Positions 15,825 to 24,986 of a stretch of DNA of 64,000 bases are shown one piece after another. Under the pieces are notes generated by a model. The model saw only the letters and a list, made by a program, of their open reading frames with translations, searched no databases and was not told where the DNA came from. The stretch is from Paraburkholderia piptadeniae (lineage in GTDB: Bacteria > Pseudomonadota > Gammaproteobacteria > Burkholderiales > Burkholderiaceae): contig NZ_CYGY02000046.1 of NCBI RefSeq assembly GCF_900007165.1, positions 146,346 through 210,345 of the forward strand, given 5' to 3'. The stretch's first letter is position 1. The number at the start of each line of letters is the position of its first letter. The position numbers and the translations under genes were made by a program.

Positions 15825-16982
15825 TCAGTTCAACGCGGCTGCCGAGGTCTGCACCTTCTTGCCCGTGCCCGCGCGCTTGATCTCGTCGAGCTTGATCTCG
15901 ACGTGACGCGAGAACACGTATTCGGCGGGACGCTGCCTGTCGAGCGGGATGTCCTTTGCGAATTCGCCCGTCGTCCGCGCGCCCGTCAGGCTGACCTTGA
16001 ACGCCTTCAGCGGATGCGAGACCGTGTCCATCACGGCCGTCGCTTCGAAGCCGCAGTGGACCATGCAGTCCGCGCACTTCTCATAGTTGCCCGTGCCGTA
16101 CTTGTCCCAGTCGGTGGTTTCCATCAGTTCCTTGAAGGTCTTCACGTAACCTTCGCCGACCAGATAGCACGGCTTCTGCCAGCCGAACACGGTGCGCGCC
16201 GGGTTGCCCCACGGCGTGCATTCGTACGTCTGGTTGCCGGCGAGGAAGTCGAGGAACAGGCTCGACTGGCTGAACGACCACTTCTTGCCGTTGTCGCCGC
16301 GCTTGAAGATTTCGCGGAACAGCTGCTTGGTCTTTTCGCGGTTCAGGAAGTGCTGCTGGTCGGGCGCGCGCTCATACGCATAGCCCGGCGACACCGTAAT
16401 GCCGTCGACACCCATCGGGCCGACCGTGTCGAAGAACGCGGCGACGCGTTCCGGCACGGCATCGTTGAACAGCGTGCAGTTGATGTTCACGCGGAAGCCG
16501 CGGCGCTTGGCTTCCTTGATGGCGGCGACGGCCTTGTCGTACGTGCCGTCCTGCGACACCGAGTGGTCGTGCATTTCGCGGTCGCCATCCAGGTGCACCG
16601 ACCAGACGAAGTACGGATTCGGCTCGTAGTCGTCCATCTTCTTTTCCATCAGCAGCGCGTTCGTGCACAGGTACACGAACTTCTTGCGCGCCATGATGCC
16701 CTTGACGATCTGCGGCATCTCCTTGTGCAGGAGCGGCTCGCCGCCCGCGATCGAAACGACGGGTGCGCCGCATTCGTCGACGGCTTCGAGGCATTCGGCC
16801 AGCGACAGACGCTGGTTGAGGATGGGGTCCGGATAGTCGATCTTGCCGCAGCCGTTGCATGCGAGGTTGCAGCGGAACAGCGGCTCGAGCATCAGCGCGA
16901 GCGGATAGCGCTTGTTGCCCTTCAGGTGCTGACGCATGATGTACGCGCCGACCCGGACCTTTTGTAGCATCGGAATAGACAA
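15825..16982 (-). CDS. hpnH: Radical SAM adenosyl-hopene transferase HpnH
   Basis: Adds the 5'-deoxyadenosyl group to hopene (diploptene) to give adenosylhopane, the substrate of HpnG. The 385-residue protein has the radical SAM cluster motif CNLACNGC (Cys38, Cys42, Cys45) and the SAM-binding segment SIAGGEPLLH (about 77-86). A C-terminal region with clustered Cys (CADCMVHCGFEA) is usual in HpnH. It is transcribed after ispH, 10 bases from it, convergent with hpnM. Confidence 0.95.
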   Translation of the reverse strand: MSIPMLQKVRVGAYIMRQHLKGNKRYPLALMLEPLFRCNLACNGCGKIDYPDPILNQRLSLAECLEAVDECGAPVVSIAGGEPLLHKEMPQIVKGIMARKKFVYLCTNALLMEKKMDDYEPNPYFVWSVHLDGDREMHDHSVSQDGTYDKAVAAIKEAKRRGFRVNINCTLFNDAVPERVAAFFDTVGPMGVDGITVSPGYAYERAPDQQHFLNREKTKQLFREIFKRGDNGKKWSFSQSSLFLDFLAGNQTYECTPWGNPARTVFGWQKPCYLVGEGYVKTFKELMETTDWDKYGTGNYEKCADCMVHCGFEATAVMDTVSHPLKAFKVSLTGARTTGEFAKDIPLDRQRPAEYVFSRHVEIKLDEIKRAGTGKKVQTSAAALN

Positions 16983-16992
16983 ATCGTCCTCC

Positions 16993-17937
16993 TTAAACTT
17001 CGCGTGCAGCGAGTGGTTGCGTCAGTTTCGACGGCAACTTGAATTCAACTTTTTCTTCACGTCCCGCCATCGTCGTGACGTCGACGGGGCCCAGTGCGCG
17101 AAGCGCATCAATGACGTTCTCGACCATTTCTTCAGGCGCCGATGCGCCCGCCGTAAGGCCGACCGTTTCGACGCCTGCGAACCATTCCGGCTTGAGTTCG
17201 GAGCCGTCGGCGACGAGGTAGCTCGGCACCCCCGATTCGCCGCCGATTTCGCGCAGGCGATTCGAATTCGAGCTGTTCGTTGCGCCCACCACCAGCAACA
17301 CGTCCACGTGCGAGCTGAGTTCGCGCACGGCGGCCTGGCGGTTCTGCGTCGCGTAGCAGATATCGCGCGTATCGGGGCCGACGATATCCGGGAAACGGCG
17401 CTTCAGCGCATTGATGATGCCGCGCGTGTCGTCCACCGAAAGCGTGGTCTGCGTAACGTAAGCAAGCGGCGTGTCAACGGGCAGTTCCAGCTTTGCGACG
17501 TCGGCTTCGCTTTGCACGAGCAGCACGGGCCCCGGAATCTGGCCGATCGTGCCTTCTACTTCAGGATGACCGGCATGGCCGATCAGGATCAGCGTGCGGC
17601 CCGCGGCGACATACTGCCGTCCTTGCACATGCACCTTGGTCACGAGCGGGCAGGTGGCATCCAGCACATCCAGACCGCGCTCTTCCGCGTCGCGTTCGAC
17701 GCTTTGAGCAACACCGTGGGCACTAAAAATCGCAACTGCGCCCTGCGGCACCTCATCGAGTTCTTCGACGAAACGCGCGCCTTTGCGGCGAAGATTATCG
17801 ACCACGTGCCTGTTGTGGACGATCTCGTGACGCACGTAAACCGGTGCGCCATGTTGCTGCAAAGCGCGATCGACAATCTCGATCGCCCTCACTACTCCCG
17901 CACAAAAGCCGCGGGGTTGGGCAAGGATGACTCGCAT
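16993..17937 (-). CDS. ispH: 4-hydroxy-3-methylbut-2-enyl diphosphate reductase IspH
   Basis: The last enzyme of the MEP pathway, making IPP and DMAPP with an Fe-S cluster. In the 314-residue sequence the three cluster ligands are Cys12 (PRGFCAGV), Cys96 (DATCPLVTKVH) and Cys194 (RDICYATQNR). Catalytic Glu126 lies in GHPEVEGT, and the substrate motif TNSSNSNRL is intact. It is the first gene of an ispH-hpnH unit, which ties isoprenoid supply to hopanoid synthesis. Many Burkholderiaceae carry a second ispH elsewhere; whether this is the extra copy cannot be told here. Confidence 0.97.
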   Translation of the reverse strand: MRVILAQPRGFCAGVVRAIEIVDRALQQHGAPVYVRHEIVHNRHVVDNLRRKGARFVEELDEVPQGAVAIFSAHGVAQSVERDAEERGLDVLDATCPLVTKVHVQGRQYVAAGRTLILIGHAGHPEVEGTIGQIPGPVLLVQSEADVAKLELPVDTPLAYVTQTTLSVDDTRGIINALKRRFPDIVGPDTRDICYATQNRQAAVRELSSHVDVLLVVGATNSSNSNRLREIGGESGVPSYLVADGSELKPEWFAGVETVGLTAGASAPEEMVENVIDALRALGPVDVTTMAGREEKVEFKLPSKLTQPLAAREV

Positions 17938-18394
17938 AGGCTGGCGAACTCCGACTGACGCGGGTTTCCGGCAAGATCGGTAAATACGACCTGTTCGCCG
18001 CGTCTATATAGTTGATTGTCTTAAATCCGACGAAAGTCGATACTCGAGACCAAACGCGCATTCTAACGCTATCGCCGTTTGTTTGCTTTTTTGATGCATT
18101 GAGCTGTGGTGTTTCGCGCGGCAAAAATGACTCGCTGCGCAGGGTGACGGGAACCCTTAAACTATCGGGCCTCGTCGCGCGTGCGCACGCTGCGCAACGT
18201 TTGCTCGCAAGCGCTGAATTTTCTGCGACGTTTTTCGCATATGGCGCATTCTTGAACGTATCGAAAGGGCCGTCTATCACATATTCGATGGTCGGGCAGC
18301 GGTCGTTTTCCACGATTGGCGCGTCGTCGCGGTGGGTGTTGCCGCGCGCGTCCGCAACCGCGCATCGCAGCGCGGCTTCCAAAGAGGGCAATGC
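17938..18394. other. Divergent control region ispH / hpnB
   Basis: About 460 bases between divergent genes, without a convincing coding frame. A sigma-70-like promoter for hpnB is listed separately. I see no other distinct structure. Confidence 0.5.
18252..18280 (+). promoter_or_regulatory. Sigma-70-like promoter of hpnB
   Basis: TTGAAC (18252-18257), a 17-base spacer, then TATCAC (18275-18280). It lies about 115 bases upstream of the hpnB start. Confidence 0.45.
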
Positions 18395-19573
18395 ATGATT
18401 GCGGCGGTTCTGTTTCTGTTGGCGTGTCTATCGCTCCTGATCTGGTGTGTGCTGCTGTTCGCGCGCGGCGGCTTCTGGCGCGCGCATCCCGCTGCGCCGC
18501 TCGCGTCCGGGACGCGTGACGCGTGGCCGGGCGTCGCCGCCGTGGTGCCGGCGCGCAACGAGGCGGACGTGATCGCGCGGGCTGTCACGTCGCTGCTCGC
18601 ACAGGACTATCCGGGCGAGTTCCACGTGATCGTCGTCGACGACCACAGCACCGACGGCACGGCCGACGCCGCCCGTGCCGCCGCGCTCGCGCTGAAGTGT
18701 CCGGACCGGCTGATGGTGATCGGCGCAAAGCCGCTGCCTGCTGGCTGGTCGGGCAAGGTGTGGGCGCAGTCGCAAGGCATCGAGGCCGTGCGCGCGCTCG
18801 GCTACCTGCCCGAGTATCTGCTGCTTACGGACGCCGACATCGGCCATCCCGCCGACGCGCTCACGCAACTCGTGATGCGCGCCGACGCGGAACAGCGCGA
18901 TCTCGTCTCGCTGATGGTCCGCCTGCGCTGCGACTCGTTCTGGGAAAAGGCACTGATTCCCGCCTTCGTGTTCTTCTTCGCGAAGCTCTACCCGTTCTCG
19001 TGGGTCAACAATCCGCGCAACCGCACGGCCGGGGCGGCGGGCGGCTGCATGCTGGTGCGCCGCACGGCGCTGGAAGAAGCGGGCGGCATCGAATCGATTC
19101 GCGCGGAGCTGATCGACGACTGCAGCCTTGCCGCGCGCATCAAGCATCGTGGCGAAGGGCGTCACCCGATCCGTCTGGACGTGGCGGCGCGCAGCGTGTC
19201 GCTGCGTCCTTACGACAGCTGGCGCGAGATCTGGAACATGATCGCGCGCACCGCGTTCACGCAGTTGCGCTATTCGGCGTGGCTGCTCGCGGGCACGCTG
19301 CTCGGCATGACGATCATCTATCTCGTGCCGCCCGTCGTCGCCATCGTGCTCGGTCCCAAGGGCTGGCCCGCGTGGCTCGCGTGGGCGGCGATGTGCTGCG
19401 CGTATGCGCCGATGCTGCGCTACTACAACCGCTCCCCGCTGTGGGCGCCGTTCCTGCCGCTCGTGGCGCTGTTCTACGTCAGCGCGACGTTCGGCTCAGC
19501 CGTGCGCTACTGGCGCGGCAAGGGCGGGCAGTGGAAGGCGCGCGTGCAGGCGCCCGCCGGGTCGAATCAATGA
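18395..19573 (+). CDS. hpnB: Hopene-associated glycosyltransferase HpnB
   Basis: A 392-residue family 2 glycosyltransferase of the HpnB type, found in hopanoid clusters; its acceptor is unproven. The N-terminus is a transmembrane helix (LFLLACLSLLIWCVLLFA). The nucleotide-sugar domain follows with VVPARNEADVIARA (about 50-63), VVDDHSTDGTADAA (about 80-93) and the metal motif LLTDADIGHPAD (about 145-156). The C-terminal third has membrane helices near 310-375. ATG 18395 is preferred because GAGGG lies about eight bases upstream. HpnI is an alternative label, but the motif spacing looks more like HpnB. The stop overlaps the next gene (ATGA). Confidence 0.85.
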   Translation: MIAAVLFLLACLSLLIWCVLLFARGGFWRAHPAAPLASGTRDAWPGVAAVVPARNEADVIARAVTSLLAQDYPGEFHVIVVDDHSTDGTADAARAAALALKCPDRLMVIGAKPLPAGWSGKVWAQSQGIEAVRALGYLPEYLLLTDADIGHPADALTQLVMRADAEQRDLVSLMVRLRCDSFWEKALIPAFVFFFAKLYPFSWVNNPRNRTAGAAGGCMLVRRTALEEAGGIESIRAELIDDCSLAARIKHRGEGRHPIRLDVAARSVSLRPYDSWREIWNMIARTAFTQLRYSAWLLAGTLLGMTIIYLVPPVVAIVLGPKGWPAWLAWAAMCCAYAPMLRYYNRSPLWAPFLPLVALFYVSATFGSAVRYWRGKGGQWKARVQAPAGSNQ

Positions 19574-20235
19574 GGCGGCTCGTCTGCCTGATCGCGCTGT
19601 CGCTGGGCCTGATGCAGGCCGCACTGGCGGACGATCAGACCAGCCACGACCACATGTCCGCTTATCTGCGCCAGAAGTTCGGCGTCGCAAAGGAGAAGGC
19701 CGAACAGATTTCGAACGCAGTGCGCGCCGCATCTGAAAAGTACGCGCTGCCACCCGCGCTGATTCTGGCGATCATCTCGATCGAATCGCGCTTCAAGGAA
19801 AAGGCCAAGGGCGGCAACGGCGCGACGGGGCTGATGCAGGTCGTGCCCGGCGCGCACAAGCGGATGCTGAAAGACGTGAAGGATCTGACCGATCCGGAGA
19901 CGAACATCGAGGTCGGCTCGGCGATTCTGTATGGCTATGTGAAATCGGCGGGCGGCGATATGAATGCCGCGCTGAAGAGCTACGGCGGATCGCAGGCGTA
20001 TGCGGAGAAGATCAACGGCCGCGTGAAGACGTTCGCGGAAGTGCTGGACGCCGAGGCGGCCGCGGCATCGGGCGCGGACCAGCCGCTGCCATCGCGCGAC
20101 GGCGGCTGTGATGCGCGCTGGACCTTGCTGTGTATCGGGCCCGTTGTCTACGTGAGCCCCGTTGATGATGCCACCGACAAGCCCAGCGTTTCGCAGCGCG
20201 CGTCCGATCTGCTCAATTCACTGCTGCCGCATTGA
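19570..20235 (+). CDS. Periplasmic SLT-type lytic transglycosylase
   Basis: Cleaves peptidoglycan glycan strands with formation of 1,6-anhydro ends. The 221-residue protein has a signal peptide (about 1-20, ending ALA) and a soluble lytic transglycosylase domain. The catalytic Glu72 lies in ISIESRFKEKA, followed by GATGLMQVVP and the later ALKSYGGSQAYAEKI segment. The C-terminal 60 residues include a Cys pair (GGCDARWTLLC) that could form a disulfide. Its start overlaps the hpnB stop, so the two are co-translated. Confidence 0.9.
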   Translation: MRRLVCLIALSLGLMQAALADDQTSHDHMSAYLRQKFGVAKEKAEQISNAVRAASEKYALPPALILAIISIESRFKEKAKGGNGATGLMQVVPGAHKRMLKDVKDLTDPETNIEVGSAILYGYVKSAGGDMNAALKSYGGSQAYAEKINGRVKTFAEVLDAEAAAASGADQPLPSRDGGCDARWTLLCIGPVVYVSPVDDATDKPSVSQRASDLLNSLLPH

Positions 20236-20291
20236 ACGGACGCGACGACACCAAGCGCACGGCTCGACGGCTCGGCGAGCCGCCGCGCGCA

Positions 20292-20831
20292 TTACTTCTG
20301 CGTCAGCATCATGTACATCTGGATGACCATGTCCGGCGAGAACTGGAACGGCACCCAGCCATGACCCGTGTGACGCAGCACCAGTAGGCGATCGCCGTTC
20401 GATTGCTTCTGCACGGCCATCACCGGGTTCTTCGTCGAGACGAAACGCCAGCCGGCGGGCAGGTTCGGCGGGACTTCCGGCTCCATCGACGCGCGCGCGT
20501 TCGACAGTTCCTCGACCAGCTGACCGACCTGCGACGGATGCAGCGTGACCGACTTGCCGCCGATCGTCATCGTGATTTCGTTCTGGCTCGGGCGTTCGAT
20601 ATGCAGCATCGGCTTTTCGTCAGCAGCCGCTGCATCGGCTTCCTGCGGCTCGACTCGTGCTTCAGCCGCGGTTTGCGCGGTTTTTGCAGTTTCGATGGGC
20701 GCTTCGACAGCAGCGGCCGCGGCTTCGACTGCGGAAGAGGCGGCCTCGACCTGTTGCCGGGACGTCGTGAAAGCCTGAATCAGCTGATCGACGCCCGTTT
20801 CGAGCGCGCCAATCTGTTCGTGAAGGTTCAT
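20292..20831 (-). CDS. Conserved hypothetical protein with coiled N-terminus
   Basis: A 179-residue protein with no signal peptide or membrane helix. Residues 1-70 are Ala/Glu-rich and likely helical (EAASSAVEAAAAAVEAPIETA). The C-terminal half looks globular, with ITMTIGGKSVTLHPSQVGQLVEELSNARA and a final aromatic stretch GHGWVPFQFSPDMVIQMYMML. I do not recognise the family. It is convergent with the transglycosylase gene and stands upstream of hpnA on the same strand. Confidence 0.75.
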   Translation of the reverse strand: MNLHEQIGALETGVDQLIQAFTTSRQQVEAASSAVEAAAAAVEAPIETAKTAQTAAEARVEPQEADAAAADEKPMLHIERPSQNEITMTIGGKSVTLHPSQVGQLVEELSNARASMEPEVPPNLPAGWRFVSTKNPVMAVQKQSNGDRLLVLRHTGHGWVPFQFSPDMVIQMYMMLTQK

Positions 20832-20941
20832 GCGTAGTTCTCTGGTAAGACCCGCGATTTTACCTTCTGCGCGCCGACGTTAAACTTCGTGTCGGCATCG
20901 AGTTGTAACAAAGCGTACGCGCGAGAATCGCCGCGTCTGCC

Positions 20942-21952
20942 TTACGTCTTCAGATAGCCCGCGTCGCGGAACCAGTCGAGCGCATCACGCAGTCCCTCGC
21001 GATAGGGCCGCGCGCGATAGCCGAGTTCGCGCTCCGCTTTCGCCGACGTGAAGTACATCTTGTTCTTCGACATCTTCAGGGCGTCGACGGTCACGAACGG
21101 CTCACGCTTCGTGAACTTCGCGACGGCTTCCGCGCCCATCGCGAGCGGGTACAGCGGCCAGCGCGGCAGCGCGATGGTCGGCGGCTTGCGCCCGACCATG
21201 CCGGCGATATCGGCGAGCATCTGCTGCAGCGGCAGATTCTCGCCGCCGAGGATATACCGTTCGCCAATCTTGCCGCGTTCGAGCGCGAGGAAATGGCCCA
21301 TCGCGACGTCATCGACGTGTACGAGGTTCAGCCCCGTATCGACGAAAGCCGGAATCTTGCCGAGCGCCGCTTCGACGATGATGCGGCCCGTCGGCGTCGG
21401 CTTCACGTCGCGCGGGCCGATGGGCGTCGATGGATTGACGATGACGGCGGGCAGCCCGTCGTTCGCGATCATCCGTTCGACGGCGCGCTCCGCGAGCACC
21501 TTGCTGCGCTTGTACACGCCGATGGCCTGCTGCGGCGTCATCGGCGATGTTTCATCGACGGACTGGCCCGAGCTCGTCACCTTCAGCGTCGCGACGCTGC
21601 TCGTGTACACGATGCGCTCGACGCCTTCCTTCAGCGCGGCGCGCATCGTCGCTTCCGTGCCTTCCAGATTCGAGCGCTCGATTTCGTTCGGGTCGGGCGC
21701 CCACAGCCGGTAATCCGCTGCGACGTGCAGCAGATAGCGCGCGCCGCGCAGCGCGGCGCGCATCGATGCTTCGTCGCGCATGTCGCCGACGGCGATCTCC
21801 GCGTCGAGCGATTCGACGTTGCGGCGCGGACTCGTCGGGCGCACGAGCACGCGCACCGCGAAGCCCTTTTGTTGCGCGATGCGCGCGACTGCCGAGCCGA
21901 CGAAACCAGATGCACCGGTGACGAGTACGAGATCGCGAGTCTGATCGGTCAT
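20942..21952 (-). CDS. hpnA: Hopanoid-associated sugar epimerase HpnA
   Basis: A 336-residue extended short-chain dehydrogenase of the NAD-dependent epimerase/dehydratase type, associated with hopanoid loci. The cofactor fingerprint is VTGASGFVGSAVA (about 11-23). The catalytic Ser-Tyr-Lys set shows as TSSVA and YKRSK. It probably acts on a sugar or polyol side-chain precursor; the substrate is not established. It closes the hopanoid region and is divergent from acylphosphatase. Confidence 0.88.
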   Translation of the reverse strand: MTDQTRDLVLVTGASGFVGSAVARIAQQKGFAVRVLVRPTSPRRNVESLDAEIAVGDMRDEASMRAALRGARYLLHVAADYRLWAPDPNEIERSNLEGTEATMRAALKEGVERIVYTSSVATLKVTSSGQSVDETSPMTPQQAIGVYKRSKVLAERAVERMIANDGLPAVIVNPSTPIGPRDVKPTPTGRIIVEAALGKIPAFVDTGLNLVHVDDVAMGHFLALERGKIGERYILGGENLPLQQMLADIAGMVGRKPPTIALPRWPLYPLAMGAEAVAKFTKREPFVTVDALKMSKNKMYFTSAKAERELGYRARPYREGLRDALDWFRDAGYLKT

Positions 21953-22149
21953 TGCCTGCCGTTCCCCTTTTGCCGTTTCTTCTCTACTGCTGCCCGAATG
22001 GCGTATCGCAGAGGTCGGATTGTACGTGCTGCGGGTGAAGGACTGTCGATGGCGCGCGCCGTGCTCGCGTGCCCGTCGGCAAGCAAAGCCCGCGCGGCGC
22101 GACTAGAATGCCCGCGTGAACGCATGGAAACGCATAGGGAGGTGAGAGG

Positions 22150-22446
22150 ATGTCCGGCACAGATCTCGATTCGCGGATGGAAACGTATTACGTGCGCGTG
22201 CGCGGCATGGTGCAGGGCGTCGGCTTCCGACTCGCGACGGTGCGCCAGGCGCATGCGCTGGGCATCCGGGGATGGGTGGCGAACATGGACGACGGTTCCG
22301 TCGAAGCGATGCTGCAAGGGCCGGCGAATCAGGTCGACCGGATGCTGTCGTGGCTGCGTCACGGGCCGCCGACGGCGCGCGTCACGGAAGTGACAGGCGA
22401 AGAGCGCGCTACCGACAAGCGCTTCGAACGTTTCGAGCAGCACTGA
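22150..22446 (+). CDS. acyP: Acylphosphatase
   Basis: A small enzyme (98 residues) that hydrolyses acyl phosphates. The N-terminal signature VRVRGMVQGVGFRLATVRQA (about 16-35) contains the catalytic Arg (GFR). The asparagine motif GWVANMDDGSVE (about 41-52) follows. GAGGTGAGAGG just before the ATG is a strong ribosome site. A TAGAAT hexamer at about 22105-22110 is a plausible -10. The gene ends before a strong terminator. Confidence 0.95.
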   Translation: MSGTDLDSRMETYYVRVRGMVQGVGFRLATVRQAHALGIRGWVANMDDGSVEAMLQGPANQVDRMLSWLRHGPPTARVTEVTGEERATDKRFERFEQH

Positions 22447-22481
22447 AGCGTACGAAGCACTCGAATCACTTGAATGAAGCA

Positions 22482-22513
22482 GAAAAAAGCGCGCGGCACC
22501 GCGCGCTTTTTTC
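22482..22513. terminator. Bidirectional terminator between acyP and egtD-like gene
   Basis: A GC hairpin (GCGCGCGG with CCGCGCGC) bracketed by A6 and T6. It separates convergent genes. Confidence 0.93.
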
Positions 22514-22524
22514 ATGCTGATGAA

Positions 22525-23505
22525 TCAGCGCGCCACCAGCAGGCTCTCTGCAAACCCCCAGTCGCGCTCGATCCATTGATGGCTGCACACGAAGCCCGCG
22601 TCGTCGGCAATCGCGTGCAACTCTTCCGTGTGGTACTTGTGGCTGCTTTCTGTCCAGATCGTCTCGCCTTCTTCCAGTTCGACCGACAGCTTTGCCGCGC
22701 GCACTTGCGCGCTCACATGCCGCTTCGCGCGTAGATGCATTTCGACGCTGCGTACGTCGGGGTTGAAGCGCGCGACATGCTCGAACGCGTCGAGCGGAAA
22801 ATCGCCATCGAGTTCGCGATTGATCCGCGCAAGCAGATTCAGGTTGAACGCGGCCGTCACGCCAATGGGATCGTCGTACGCGGCTATCAGCACGGGCACA
22901 GGCTTTTCGAGGTCGGTGCCGAGCAGCAGCGCATCGCCGGGCGCGAGCATGTTGCGGATGTCGCGCAGAAAACGCGTGGCGGCAAGCCGGCCGAAATTGC
23001 CGATCGTGCTGCCGAGAAACAGCACGAGCAGCGGCTCATCCTTGGCGCGGCGCTTGCTCACTTCGGCGAGCCCCGCGAGATAGTCGCGCTCATAGCCGAC
23101 GATCGAAATGCGTTCGATGTCGCCCAGTTCGCGGCGACATAATTGCAAAGCGGTGCGCGAAATTTCAATCGGGCAGTAAGAAGTGGGACGCTTTTTACAC
23201 AGCGCTTCGAGGATGCGGCGCGTCTTGCGGCCGCTGCCGCTGCCCAGTTCCGCGACGATTGCATCGTGCGGCAACTGCGCGACGATGTCGGTCGCGTGCT
23301 GCGCGAGCAGGCGTTCTTCGGCGCGCGTCACGCCGTATTCGGGCAGCGCGGTGATCACTTCGAAGAGCGCCGATCCCACTTCATCGTACAGATACTTCGA
23401 CGGCAATTCCTTCTGAGGCTGCTTGCTGAGGCCAGCGCGGACGGCGGCGGCAAACTCCGGCGATACGTCGTGCGACAGATGATGCGATACGGCTGGCTGA
23501 GTCAT
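22525..23505 (-). CDS. egtD: EgtD-like L-histidine N-alpha-methyltransferase
   Basis: EgtD trimethylates histidine to hercynine, the first step of ergothioneine synthesis. The 326-residue length fits. Family features are LPSKYLYDEVGSALFE (about 34-49), the SAM motif VAELGSGSGRKTRRIL (about 83-98), LVLFLGSTIGNFGR (about 159-172) and the C-terminal ETIWTESSHKYH segment with the substrate-binding Glu and Ser. No egtB sulfoxide synthase is adjacent, so this may be an orphan copy or part of a split pathway. Assignment as EgtD family is strong; the exact substrate is inferred. Confidence 0.87.
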   Translation of the reverse strand: MTQPAVSHHLSHDVSPEFAAAVRAGLSKQPQKELPSKYLYDEVGSALFEVITALPEYGVTRAEERLLAQHATDIVAQLPHDAIVAELGSGSGRKTRRILEALCKKRPTSYCPIEISRTALQLCRRELGDIERISIVGYERDYLAGLAEVSKRRAKDEPLLVLFLGSTIGNFGRLAATRFLRDIRNMLAPGDALLLGTDLEKPVPVLIAAYDDPIGVTAAFNLNLLARINRELDGDFPLDAFEHVARFNPDVRSVEMHLRAKRHVSAQVRAAKLSVELEEGETIWTESSHKYHTEELHAIADDAGFVCSHQWIERDWGFAESLLVAR

Positions 23506-24040
23506 GTTGGCTCCGTGTTGGCTCGTTTCCAGTGATGACTTGAGGACTGCGGATAGCAGATACGTTGGAGTGAGTGAACCGGCCTGCGTTCATGCGCGGC
23601 TAGCGTGAGCGCGTTCGATGACCGGGGCGTGTCTGCGTTCACACGTCTGCGAAGCAGATTGAAAGCCGGGTGCGAGCGGCGTTGAACAGCACGGTCAAGC
23701 AAGAACCGCGCACGAGCGGCGCGAGAACTCAACAGGAGCGCGCCCGTCATTCCACCGAAGATTCGCCGACGTCACGCCGCGCAGAGATAGAGTTAAATTT
23801 TTATAGTCCATCGTGCGTGAATATGCACGCGCGCATTTCGCCCAGAAAACGCGACGTGGCGCGTGTAACCCGTCTAGAATGCGCGCTTTACGCGATGGCC
23901 GCGGCTCCACATTCGGGGACGCGCGCGCCGCGCAGTTAAAACAAGACTTAAACAATGGACGACATCACTCGCGCTATCGAGCCCCGCCTCGTGCTCCGCC
24001 TCGCGTCTCGCACGCGTGGCCTCTCGAAGCGGACGGGCCG
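23506..24040. other. Divergent intergenic region egtD-like / EamA transporter
   Basis: About 535 bases without an acceptable gene. A short AT-rich patch near 23785-23815 could hold the egtD-like promoter. A TAGAAT hexamer at 23875-23880 could serve the transporter gene. No repeats or RNA structures stand out. Confidence 0.45.
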
Positions 24041-24931
24041 ATGAACACATATCAACCGGGGCGCGGCATCGCGCTGTCCGTGACGGCATCGATGCTCTTT
24101 GCGCTGATGTCCGTGTACGCAAAGTTGCTGACGCCGCTGACAGGGCTCGATATCTTCGCGTGGCGCGTGATCTGGACCGTTCCCGGCGCTTTCGCATTGA
24201 TTGTCGTGCGCTCGCGGCTGCCGCATTTGCGCGCGCTGGTGCAGCGTGCGGTCAGCGAGCCGCGCACGGCGCTCGCGCTGGCCGTCAGCGCCGCATTGCT
24301 GGGCGCGCAACTATGGGTGTTTCTATGGGCGCCGCTGCACGGACGGATGCTCGAAGTGTCGCTCGGCTATTTTCTGTTGCCGTTGACGATGGTGCTCGTC
24401 GGCCGCTTCTACTATCACGAGCGGCTGGAGTCGCTGCAATGGCTCGCCGTCGCTTGCGCGGCGCTCGGCGTCCTGCACGAACTGTGGGTGACGCGCGCGT
24501 TCTCATGGCCGACGCTGCTGGTCGCGCTCGGTTATCCGCCGTATTTCGTGCTGCGTCGCAAGATCAACGCCGATTCGTTGACGGCGTTCGCACTCGAAGT
24601 GTCGCTGATGCTGCCGTTCGCGCTAGCGATGGCGCTCAATGGCGGCTCGCTCGAACTGCTGTCGGGGCGCATCGACATGTGGCTGTTGCTGCTGCCAGGG
24701 CTCGGCGCGCTGAGCACGGTCGCGCTCGCGTCGTATCTGAAGGCGAGCCGTCTGTTGCCGATGGCGCTCTTCGGCATCCTCGGCTATGTGGAGCCCGTGT
24801 TGCTGGTGATCGTGTCGGTGACGCTGCTCGGCGAGACGATGACGGCTCAACAACTGGGCACCTATGTGCCGATCTGGATCGCCGTCGGGCTGACGGCGCT
24901 GCATAGCGTGCGTCTGCTTGCGCCGGGTTGA
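24041..24931 (+). CDS. RarD-type EamA family transporter
   Basis: A 296-residue inner-membrane protein with about ten hydrophobic helices arranged as two EamA halves, starting ALSVTASMLFALMSVYAKLL. The GLDIFAWRVIWTVPG segment and FLWAPLHGRMLEVSLGYFLLPL are typical of RarD. Members export small metabolites, but substrates are rarely known. ATG 24041 is used; longer readings upstream are not hydrophobic and look unrelated. It stands alone, convergent with the next gene. Confidence 0.88.
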   Translation: MNTYQPGRGIALSVTASMLFALMSVYAKLLTPLTGLDIFAWRVIWTVPGAFALIVVRSRLPHLRALVQRAVSEPRTALALAVSAALLGAQLWVFLWAPLHGRMLEVSLGYFLLPLTMVLVGRFYYHERLESLQWLAVACAALGVLHELWVTRAFSWPTLLVALGYPPYFVLRRKINADSLTAFALEVSLMLPFALAMALNGGSLELLSGRIDMWLLLLPGLGALSTVALASYLKASRLLPMALFGILGYVEPVLLVIVSVTLLGETMTAQQLGTYVPIWIAVGLTALHSVRLLAPG

Positions 24932-24986
24932 ATCGCTGTACATACACCGCTTGCGCCATGCTCGCACGCCGTGCGAAATCGCCGGG

